From: Cyanobium sp. T1B-Tous
Lineage (GTDB): Bacteria > Cyanobacteriota > Cyanobacteriia > PCC-6307 > Cyanobiaceae
Assembly: GCF_024345475.1 (NCBI RefSeq)
Contig: NZ_JAGQBE010000017.1
Location: 1-36,778 of the forward strand
Length of the DNA: 36,778 bases
Reading direction: 5' to 3'
The notes beneath the pieces were generated by a model. The model saw only the letters and a list, made by a program, of their open reading frames with translations. It was not told the DNA's origin and did no database searches. This document shows positions 30,005 to 36,778 of this stretch, one piece after another (position 1 is the first letter of the stretch; each line of letters starts with the position of its first letter). A program made the position numbers and the translations under genes.

Positions 30005-32409
30005 GCTGCCAATCCTCGGTCATCGGCCTCGGCAAGGCCCGGATTCCAGCGCCAGTTGGTCACTTCGGGGGCATCCATGCCGTGTTCATGGGCATGGGCG
30101 CGGTTGGTGAGGATCGCTTCCTTCATCCGCTCCTTCACATGGGCTGCCCGGGATCCCAACCCCGGAACCCGGTCGATCACATCGATCACCAGGTTGAAGC
30201 GGTCGATCTGGTTGTTCATCGCCAGCTCCAGCGGCGTGTTGATGTTCCCTTTCTCCTTGTAGCCGCGCACATGGAAGTTGGCGTGGTTGGTGCGGCGGTA
30301 GGTGAGGCGGTGGATCAGCCACGGGTAACCGTGGAAGTTGAAGATCACTGGCCGGTCGGTGGTGAACAGGGAATCGAAGTCGCGGTCGCTCAAGCCGTGG
30401 GGGTGCTCACTGGGCTGGGTGAGGGCGAACAGCTTCACCACATTCAGCACCCGGATCTTGAGCTTGGGGATCTCGCGGCGCAGGATCTCAACGGCCGCCA
30501 GCACCTCCTTGGTGGGGATGTCGCCGGCGCAGGCCATCACCACGTCCGGTTCGTCGGCTTCGGTGCCGCTGTGGTCGTTGGACGCCCAGCTCCACAGGCC
30601 GATGCCCTTGGCCACATGGGCGCGGGCCTCCTCCAGGGTCAGGTATTGGAGGTGCTTCTGCTTGTCGCTGACGATGATGTTGCAGACGTTCGGCTCGATC
30701 AGGGCCTGTTCGGCCACCGCCAGCAGGCAGTTGGCATCGGCGGGCAGGTACACCCGCACCACCTCGCCGCTCTTGTTGCCGGCCAGGTCGATGAAGCCGG
30801 GGTCCTGGTGGGTGAAGCCGTTGTGGTCCTGCCGCCACACGGTGGAGCTGATCAGGCAGTTCCAGGGGGAGATGGGGGCGCGCCAGGGGGCGTGGTGGAT
30901 GCAGCTCTCCAGCCACTTGGCGTGCTGGTTGAACATCGAGGCGATCACATGGGCAAAGGCCTCGTAGGTGTGGAAGAAGCCGTGGCGGCCGGTGAGCAGG
31001 TAGCCCTCCATCATTCCCACCAGGGTGTGTTCGCTGAGCATCTCCACCACCCGGCCCTTGCGGGCCAGTTCGCCGCCGTCCAGGTCTTCGGGAAGGAACT
31101 CCTCCATCCACACCTTCTTGCTGCGGGCGTAGATGGCCTGCAACCGGTTGGAGGCGGTTTCATCCGGGCCGAACACGCGCACCGAATCGGGGTTGTGCTC
31201 GATGGCATCGCGCAGCAGTTCCCCCAGGGCCGCCGTGTTCTCGAACTCCACCTGGCCCGGGGACGGCACCGCCACGGCGTAGGCGCTGCAGGGGGGCAGA
31301 TGCAGCTTGCGCCGCAGCAGGCCGCCGTTGGCGTGGGGGTTGGAGCCCATTCGCCGCGGGCCCTGGGGGGAGAGGGCCTGCAGTTCAGGCACCAGGGTGC
31401 CGTTGGCGTCGAACAGCTCCCAGGGGCGATAGCTCTTCAGCCAGGCCTCCAGCTGTTGCCGTTGGGCCGGGTCGTGGCGGGGATCGGGCAGGGGCACCTG
31501 GTGGCTGCGCCAGAAGCCCTCGAGTTTTTTGCCGTTCAGCGCGGTGGGGCCGGTCCAGCCCTTCGGAGAGCGCAGCACGATCATCGGCCAGGCCGGCCGG
31601 CTCACGCTGGTGGGGTCGGCACTGTGGCGCGCTTCCGTCTGGATGGCCTGAATGCGGCCGATGGCCTGGTCCATGGCCTCCGCCATGGCGGCATGCATCG
31701 CCATCGGCTCGCTGCCCTCCACGAACAGGGGTTCCCAGCCGTAGCCGCGCAACAGGCTGGCCAGTTCGGCTTTGGGGATGCGGGCCAGCAGGGTGGGGTT
31801 GGCGATCTTGTAGCCGTTCAGGTGCAGCACCGGCAGCACCGCCCCGTCGCCGATCGGGTTGAGGAATTTGTTGATGTGCCAGCTGGTGGCCAGCGGACCG
31901 GTTTCGGCCTCGCCGTCACCGACGCAGGCCAGGGCAATCAGGGAGGGGTTGTCGAACACCGCCCCGCAGGCGTGGGACAGCACGTAGCCCAGTTCACCGC
32001 CTTCATGGATCGAGCCGGGGGTTTCCGGAGTGCAGTGGCTGCCGATGTGCCCCGGAAACGAAAACTGCCGCAGGAAGCGCCCCATCCCCGCGGCATCCTG
32101 GGATTTATCGGGATACACCTCGCTGTAGGAGCCGTCCAGGTAGGTGGGGGCCAGCACCCCCGGAGCGCCGTGCCCCGGCCCCGAGAGGTAGATCATGTTC
32201 AGGTCATGGGCCCGAATCATCCGGTTGGCATGGGCCCAGATGAAGGCCTGGCCCGGGCTGGAGCCCCAGTGGCCGAGCAGTCGGTTCTTGATGTGCTCCG
32301 GCTGCAGCGGTTCCGCCAGCAGGGGGTTGTCCTGCAGATAGATCATCCCCACGGCGAGGTAGTTGGCGGCCCGCCACCAGGCGTCCAGCTGCTCCAGCCC
32401 TGCCGCCAT
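30001..32409 (-). CDS. xfp: Phosphoketolase (xylulose-5-phosphate/fructose-6-phosphate type)
   Basis: A ThDP enzyme that splits xylulose-5-P (or fructose-6-P) with phosphate to acetyl-phosphate plus glyceraldehyde-3-P (or erythrose-4-P), a route to acetyl units without CO2 loss. The 802 residues match the family. Marks are [37 protein letters not shown], the phosphoketolase motif [33 protein letters not shown] (ThDP), [15 protein letters not shown] and SPKGWTGP. Substrate preference cannot be read from sequence. The start ATG (32407-32409) is 10 nt from an inverted repeat. Acetate kinase or phosphotransacetylase genes are not in the window. Confidence 0.96.
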
Positions 32410-32418
32410 CCCTTGCCA

Positions 32419-32433
32419 TGAATCCAGGATTCA
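32419..32433. promoter_or_regulatory. Inverted repeat upstream of xfp-glgP
   Basis: TGAATCC-A-GGATTCA is a perfect 7-bp inverted repeat with a one-base spacer, in the xfp-proximal end of the 143-nt divergent spacer to the antiporter gene. It is placed to act as an operator in the xfp leader; no matching regulator was recognised. Confidence 0.4.
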
Positions 32434-32552
32434 GACCGTAGCGACGGCTGCCACACCCAACCCAGCTGCCCGCATAGAGATCAGGATCCGAACACGTCGC
32501 GGGCGCCCCTTTAGGGTCAGCCCCCGACTGCCCTGCTGCGCCCCCTGCCGCC

Positions 32553-33908
32553 ATGGTCCTGCCAGCGCTTCTGCTTGAAATCGGCAGCCATCAGGTGGAG
32601 GTCGCCGAAACCCTCATCTCGGTGGGGGAATTCCTGGTGATCTTTGTCGCGGCCCGGATCCTGGCTGAGCTGATGGTCCGGGTCCAGCTGCCCACCATCC
32701 TGGGGGAGCTGGTGGCTGGGGTGCTGATCGGCGTGTCCGGCCTGCATCTGATCGTGCCGCCGGAAACCCAGGCCCAGATGAGTGGCTGGGGCTTGGGTCT
32801 GCTCAGTTCCCTGGCCGATCTCTCCCCGCAGGCGGTGCAGGAGATCTACGCCGAAACCTTCCCGAATCTGCAGGCCGTGTCCCAGATCGGCCTGTTTGCC
32901 CTGTTGTTTCTCACCGGCCTCGAAAGCGAGCTCGATGAGCTGGTGGCGGTGGGTGCCCAGGCCACCACCGTGGCCGTCACCGGCGTGGTGCTCCCCTTCG
33001 CCTTGGGTACCGCTGGGCTCTATTACCTCTTCCACGTGCCGCTGATCCCGGCGATTTTCGCCGGGGCGGCGATGACGGCCACGAGCATCGGCATCACGGC
33101 CAGCGTGTTCGGCGAGCTGAAGTTTCTGCGCACCCGCGAAGGCCAGACGGTGATTGGCGCCGCCGTGCTCGACGACATCCTGGGCATCGTGATCCTGGCC
33201 GTGGTGGTGAGCCTGGCCGGCGGCGAGGGCTTCAGTGCGGGGCCGATCCTCAAGCTGGTGGCTGCTGCCGGGGTGTTCGTGGCAGCGGCCCTGTTCCTGA
33301 GCCGCACGGCCGCGCCCGCCTTCGACTGGGTGCTGGATCAGCTCAAGGCCCCCGGAGAGGTGGTGGTGGCCGCCTTCGTGGTGCTGTCCCTGTGCTGTTT
33401 CGTGGCCCAGGCCATCGGCCTGGAGGCGGCCCTGGGGGCCTTTGCGGCGGGTCTGATCCTCAGTGCCTCCAAGCACACCCACGCGATTCAGGACACGGTC
33501 AAGCCCTTGGTGGCCCTGTTTGCCACGATTTTCTTCGTGCTGATCGGCACCGGCATGGACCTGTCGGTGCTCAATCCCTTCAACCCGGAGAACAGGGAAG
33601 GACTGATCGTGGCCGCGTTCCTGCTCATCGTGGCCATTGCCGGCAAGGTGGCCGCCGGCTGGAGCTATGTCAGCAAGCAAAAGACCAACCGCCTGGTGGT
33701 GGGTCTGGGGATGATGCCCCGTGGTGAGGTGGGCCTGATTTTCCTGGGGCTGGGCACCCAGGCGGGCCTGCTCACCAAACCCCTGGAGGCCGCCATCCTG
33801 CTGATGGTGATCGGCACCACCTTCCTGGCCCCGATCCTGCTCAGACTGGTGCTGGGTGGCAGTACTGGAGGGCCCGACCTTGACCCGCTCGCCGAAATTC
33901 CAACCTGA
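32553..33908 (+). CDS. CPA2-family cation:proton antiporter
   Basis: A polytopic inner-membrane protein of 451 residues with about 11-13 hydrophobic helices. The N-terminal half includes FLVIFVAARILAELMVRVQL and PTILGELVAGVLIGVSGL, typical of Na+/H+ or K+/H+ exchangers (NapA/KefB line). The ion-site helix reads GAAMTATSIGITASVFGELK, followed by VIGAAVLDDILGIVILAVVV with the paired Asp-Asp of electrogenic CPA2 exchangers. The C-terminal helices include MMPRGEVGLIFLGLGTQAGL. There is no C-terminal TrkA-N domain, so it is NapA-like rather than KefC-like. The transported cation is not determined. The start ATG 32553 has no clear SD. Confidence 0.92.
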   Translation: MVLPALLLEIGSHQVEVAETLISVGEFLVIFVAARILAELMVRVQLPTILGELVAGVLIGVSGLHLIVPPETQAQMSGWGLGLLSSLADLSPQAVQEIYAETFPNLQAVSQIGLFALLFLTGLESELDELVAVGAQATTVAVTGVVLPFALGTAGLYYLFHVPLIPAIFAGAAMTATSIGITASVFGELKFLRTREGQTVIGAAVLDDILGIVILAVVVSLAGGEGFSAGPILKLVAAAGVFVAAALFLSRTAAPAFDWVLDQLKAPGEVVVAAFVVLSLCCFVAQAIGLEAALGAFAAGLILSASKHTHAIQDTVKPLVALFATIFFVLIGTGMDLSVLNPFNPENREGLIVAAFLLIVAIAGKVAAGWSYVSKQKTNRLVVGLGMMPRGEVGLIFLGLGTQAGLLTKPLEAAILLMVIGTTFLAPILLRLVLGGSTGGPDLDPLAEIPT

Positions 33909-34455
33909 GTTTTCCCGTACGGCCTTGGCCAACATCCCGAGGCGCTGGGGCCTGAGCTGGGGCGGCTGGTTCGACAACCGCCATGGGGAGTGGTGGCTGA
34001 TGGCCCAGTTGGCCCTGATCGCCGCCCACCTGCTGCCCCCCTGGCCGGCTCCCGGGGCCTGGGGCTACGCCTGGCCCCTGCCGCTGGCCCTCGGCGGTGC
34101 CGTGCTGTTTCTCGTGGGGCTGGGTTTGGCGGCCCAGGCGTTCTGGGGGCTGGGCTCCAGCCTCACGCCCCTGCCCGATCCCATTCCCGGTGCCCCGCTG
34201 GTGGTCAGCGGCGCCTACGGCCGCTGCCGCCATCCCCTCTATCAGGCCGTGCTGCTGTGTTCCCTGGGGGTGACCCTGGCCCTGGGCAGCCTGTTGCATC
34301 TCGCCCTGTTGCTGGCGCTCTGTGCCGTGTTGGGGGGCAAGGCGCGCCGCGAGGAGCGGGCCCTGGCGGCCCTGCACCCCGACTACGCCGCCTATCGCCT
34401 GCGGACGCCGGCGATCATTCCCCGTCTTCCCTGGCTCGACTGGCGAGGGCTGTGA
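33880..34455 (+). CDS. Isoprenylcysteine/phospholipid methyltransferase-like membrane protein
   Basis: About 191 residues with 4-5 hydrophobic helices. The C-terminal SAM-binding part has the ICMT/PEMT pattern VVSGAYGRCRHPLYQAVLLC (the R-HP-Y motif) and EERALAALHPDYAAYRLRTP (EE followed by YxxYxxR). In bacteria such proteins methylate lipids or unknown small substrates; no target is evident. I chose TTG 33880, with GGAGG at 33867-33871 eight nt upstream; a GTG at 33856 is in frame and would add eight residues. Either start lies inside the antiporter gene (29-53 nt overlap), so translation is likely coupled. Its 3' end overlaps the next convergent gene by 41 nt. Confidence 0.78.
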   Translation: MTRSPKFQPEFSRTALANIPRRWGLSWGGWFDNRHGEWWLMAQLALIAAHLLPPWPAPGAWGYAWPLPLALGGAVLFLVGLGLAAQAFWGLGSSLTPLPDPIPGAPLVVSGAYGRCRHPLYQAVLLCSLGVTLALGSLLHLALLLALCAVLGGKARREERALAALHPDYAAYRLRTPAIIPRLPWLDWRGL

Positions 34456-34762
34456 ACAGGCCCCAGCCGGCGGCGATCAGGCCGAGGCTGCTGGCCCAGT
34501 CGGGGCCAAGGGCCCAGCTCAGGGCCAGGTCGGCCAGTACGCCAATGGCCAGGGCCAGCAGCAGGCTGCTGAGCACCAGCACCAGCTGTTGGGCCGCTCC
34601 TGGCAGGGGGCCCGTTGCCAGGGCCTCCTCCAGCCGCCCGAGCGGTCCGCTCAGGGGCAGGTAGAGCGCCAGGGCCCACAGGGCGACCCCCGGCAGGAAA
34701 GGGCTCCAGTCGGGGCTGGTGAGGGGCAATGGGGCGCCGCGGATCTCCCTAGCATCGACCAC
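34415..34762 (-). CDS. Hypothetical small membrane protein, 115 aa
   Basis: Three predicted hydrophobic helices: PFLPGVALWALALYLPL, QQLVLVLSSLLLALAIGVLA and SSLGLIAAGWGLFTALAS. The rest is short loops and a charged end. No family is recognised with certainty, although short cyanobacterial membrane proteins of this type are common. The GTG start at 34762 leaves only 7 nt to the start of the divergent hydrolase gene, so either the real start is further inside or each promoter lies in the other's 5' end. The 3' end overlaps the methyltransferase-like gene by 41 nt. Confidence 0.6.
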   Translation of the reverse strand: MVDAREIRGAPLPLTSPDWSPFLPGVALWALALYLPLSGPLGRLEEALATGPLPGAAQQLVLVLSSLLLALAIGVLADLALSWALGPDWASSLGLIAAGWGLFTALASRAREDGE

Positions 34763-34769
34763 CCTGGCA

Positions 34770-35723
34770 ATGCGCGTGGTGGCTTCCCTGCCTGATCCCC
34801 AGCCCTGGAGCTACGCCGGCCATGCCGTTCATGCCGTGACGGCGGCACCGGCCCAGCCCGAAGGGCCGGCCATCCTGCTGGTGCATGGTTTTGGCGCCTC
34901 CACCGACCATTGGCGCCACAACATCCCGGTGCTGGCCCAGCGCCATGAGGTGCACGCCATCGATCTGCTGGGCTTTGGCCGCAGTGCCAAGCCCGCCGAG
35001 CTGGCCTACGGCGGCGCCCTCTGGCGCGACCAGCTGGCCGCCTACGTGAGCGAGCGGATCGGCCGCCCCACGGTGCTGGCGGGCAATTCCCTCGGCGGCT
35101 TTTCGGCCCTGGCGGCCGGGGTGGCCCTGGGCGACCTCGCGGCCGGGGTGGTGCTGCTGAATGCGGCAGGCCCGTTCAGCGATGAGCAGGCCCCCCCCAA
35201 GGGCTGGGGGGCGATCACCCGTCAGACGATTGGTGGCGCCCTGCTGAAGAGTCCGGTGCTGCAGCGGTTGCTGTTCGAAAATCTGCGCCGTCCCGCCACG
35301 ATCCGCCGCACCCTCAATCAGGTGTACATCGACAAGACCAACGTCGACGACGCCCTGGTGGAGGCGATTCGGCGGCCGTCCCTGGATCCCGGGGCGTTTG
35401 GCGTGTTTCGGACCGTTTTCGATATTCCTCGCGGCCAGCCCCTCGATGCGCTGTTTGCCCAGTTGACTTGCCCGCTGTTGCTGCTCTGGGGCATCCGCGA
35501 TCCCTGGATCAATGCAGCTGGCCGGCGGGCCGCCTTCCAGCGCCATGCCCCTGCCGCCACCACCGAGGTGGTGCTGGAGGCGGGCCACTGCCCCCACGAT
35601 GAGGTGCCCGATCAGGTGAACGCGGCCCTGCTGGAGTGGATTGACGGCCTCAGTGCGGCCGCGGTTGCACGCCCGGCAGCCGACCTCGTGCCAGCTGCTG
35701 GCCCGGATCGAACTGCCGCTTGA
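34770..35723 (+). CDS. Alpha/beta hydrolase, CLD1-like
   Basis: 317 residues from ATG 34770. An alpha/beta-hydrolase with ILLVHGFGASTDHWRHNIPV, VHAIDLLGFGRSAKP, nucleophile elbow LAGNSLGGFSAL, acid in LLLWGIRDPWI and His in LEAGHCPHDEVP, so the triad is complete. The HGFGASTDHWRHNIPVL and LLGFGRSAKP segments resemble plant plastid hydrolases such as chlorophyll dephytylase 1; cyanobacterial relatives are candidates for removing phytol from chlorophyll, but I infer this from resemblance only. No signal peptide. The last ~20 residues (ARPAADLVPAAGPDRTAA) lie past the usual family end and overlap the convergent glcE-like gene by 74 nt. TAGCAT (34750-34755) is a weak -10 candidate. Confidence 0.88.
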   Translation: MRVVASLPDPQPWSYAGHAVHAVTAAPAQPEGPAILLVHGFGASTDHWRHNIPVLAQRHEVHAIDLLGFGRSAKPAELAYGGALWRDQLAAYVSERIGRPTVLAGNSLGGFSALAAGVALGDLAAGVVLLNAAGPFSDEQAPPKGWGAITRQTIGGALLKSPVLQRLLFENLRRPATIRRTLNQVYIDKTNVDDALVEAIRRPSLDPGAFGVFRTVFDIPRGQPLDALFAQLTCPLLLLWGIRDPWINAAGRRAAFQRHAPAATTEVVLEAGHCPHDEVPDQVNAALLEWIDGLSAAAVARPAADLVPAAGPDRTAA

Positions 35724-36778
35724 TGGCTTCGATCATGGGCCTGGATGGCGCATCCAGCCAGGCGGGCAGTTGGCTGCCAGGGGGTTGGCGCAGCACGGTG
35801 AGATAGCCGCCCCCCTGCTGGCAGGTGCGCCGTAAGGCTTCCACCCGGTACGGGGGCAGCTCGGCTGTGGAGGCCCAGGTGGTGCCCAGCCCGCTGCCGG
35901 CGCTCAGGCTCACCGGCAGGCCGGCCAGGGCGGGTTCCGCCAGCAGGGCGGGGGCCTGGTGGGGGCGCACCGCCAGGCGCAGCAGCCAGTCGCTCGCTTC
36001 CGGGCCCGGGCCCCGGCCGCGGGCCACCCGGGCGTTGAGCTCGGCCGGCTCCAGGGGCTGGGCTGAGATGCCGAAGGGGGAGGCCTGGGCGGCGATGCAG
36101 GCGATCTGCTCGTCGAGGGTGCGGGCGTTGATGCTGGCCAGGCTGATCAGCAGCCCGGAACTGGGGTCGTCGTCGCCGCCGTGCCACCAGTCGACCCGCT
36201 CCGGACTGAGGCTCGAACCCAACAGCCAACTGGCCAGTTGACCCAGGCCCTCCAGCGAGCCGCTGAGCCAGAGGCCCCGCCGTTGGGGGGGCACCGGCAG
36301 GGTGCGCAGGGTGACGCTGGTGATCAGGCCGAGGGAGCCCCAGCTGCCCGTGAACAGGCGCATCAGGTCATAGCCGGCCACATTTTTCACCACCTTGCCG
36401 CCGGCCCGGGCGCGGACGCCGTCGGCCCGGATCAGCTCGATGCCGATCAGCTGGTCTCGCACGCCCAAATAGCGCTGGCGCAGGCCGCCGGCCAGGCCCC
36501 GGGCCACCAGACCGCCCAGGCTGCCGCTGGCTTCTCCGCTGGGGCCGCTGCCCCAGGGCCAGTCGAGGGCCAACCACTGCCGGTGGTGGGCCAGCTCCGC
36601 CTGCAACTCCACCAGTGGTGTGCCGGCCTGCACGGTGACGGTGAAATCACCGGGGTTGTGCTCGACGATGCCGCCCAGCTGGCGGCAGCTCACTGTGCTG
36701 CTGCCGGCGGCCACGGGCGGACCCCAGCTCAGGCGGCTGCCCAGGCCAGCGGGTTGCCACGGCGTGGCCTGCCGGTGC
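35650..36778 (-). CDS. glcE: FAD-binding oxidoreductase, glycolate oxidase GlcE-like (5'-truncated at the window edge)
   Basis: The frame is open to the window edge, so the N-terminus is missing; GTG at 36714 is internal. Reading upstream gives ...PAGLGSRLSWGPPVAAGSST, the usual FAD-domain start of GlcE. The PCMH-type FAD domain continues with GIVEHNPGDFTVTVQAGTPL, GSLGGLVARGLAGGLRQRYL, GVRDQLIGIELIRADG, GGKVVKNVAGYDLMRLFTGS and WGSLGLITSVTLRTLP. The C-terminus ends IKRQFDPGQQLARGRLPGV. GlcE is a subunit, with GlcD and GlcF, of glycolate dehydrogenase, which recycles photorespiratory glycolate. The family assignment is good; the partner genes are outside the window. Confidence 0.88.
   Translation of the reverse strand, partial: HRQATPWQPAGLGSRLSWGPPVAAGSSTVSCRQLGGIVEHNPGDFTVTVQAGTPLVELQAELAHHRQWLALDWPWGSGPSGEASGSLGGLVARGLAGGLRQRYLGVRDQLIGIELIRADGVRARAGGKVVKNVAGYDLMRLFTGSWGSLGLITSVTLRTLPVPPQRRGLWLSGSLEGLGQLASWLLGSSLSPERVDWWHGGDDDPSSGLLISLASINARTLDEQIACIAAQASPFGISAQPLEPAELNARVARGRGPGPEASDWLLRLAVRPHQAPALLAEPALAGLPVSLSAGSGLGTTWASTAELPPYRVEALRRTCQQGGGYLTVLRQPPGSQLPAWLDAPSRPMIEAIKRQFDPGQQLARGRLPGVQPRPH

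Overview
The window is a GC-rich stretch (GC not computed) of a unicellular picocyanobacterial chromosome, most like the Synechococcus/Cyanobium group. This rests on psaC (photosystem I), the NDH-1 subunit ndhS, a cyanobacterial ergothioneine operon with its two lineage-specific accessory genes, an RpaB/Ycf27-type regulator, a thiC with a TPP riboswitch, and many short cyanobacteria-type conserved hypotheticals. The first 31 bases are not biological: they match an Illumina adapter with two missing bases, so position 1 is an assembly end. Both window edges cut a gene. No prophage, insertion sequence, CRISPR array or integrase was seen.

Layout. 32-3435: tail of a sugar-type ABC binding protein, an RpaB-like response regulator, lysS and a small conserved protein ending in a 16-bp tandem repeat. 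3484-7279 (minus): a YdcF-family membrane protein, then the ergothioneine operon egtB-egtD-small protein-coiled-coil protein. 7361-10368 (plus): a cysteine synthase coupled to a membrane-anchored kinase-like protein with degenerate catalytic residues. 10517-15051: smpB (minus), then ruvB, a secreted TPR protein, an M20 amidohydrolase, a small membrane protein and a HEAT-repeat protein, the last three joined by 4-nt overlaps.

15081-20787: TPP riboswitch and thiC, two back-to-back intrinsic terminators, the minus-strand operon acpP-fabF-tktA, and divergent psaC with its terminator. 20811-26496: glmS, a tail-overlapping mannose-1-phosphate guanylyltransferase, rimM, ndhS, rnc, the RNase P RNA gene rnpB, and tRNA-Arg(CCU) head-to-head with rnpB. 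26614-32409: two conserved hypotheticals, then a coupled xfp-glgP pair (phosphoketolase and glycogen phosphorylase) suited to mobilising glycogen. 32553-36778: a CPA2 antiporter, an isoprenylcysteine-methyltransferase-like membrane protein, a small membrane protein, a CLD1-like alpha/beta hydrolase and a truncated GlcE-like FAD protein.

Most of this is core chromosome. The two signals I find most worth following are (i) a three-copy family of palindromic hairpins with a common TCTGTACRGSCTGTACRGA core, each 25-38 nt beyond the stop codon of a minus-strand gene and without a T-tract, and (ii) the two uncharacterised, translationally coupled proteins in the ergothioneine operon. Further points are a degenerate kinase, a shared bidirectional -10 between rnpB and tRNA-Arg, and the xfp-glgP coupling.
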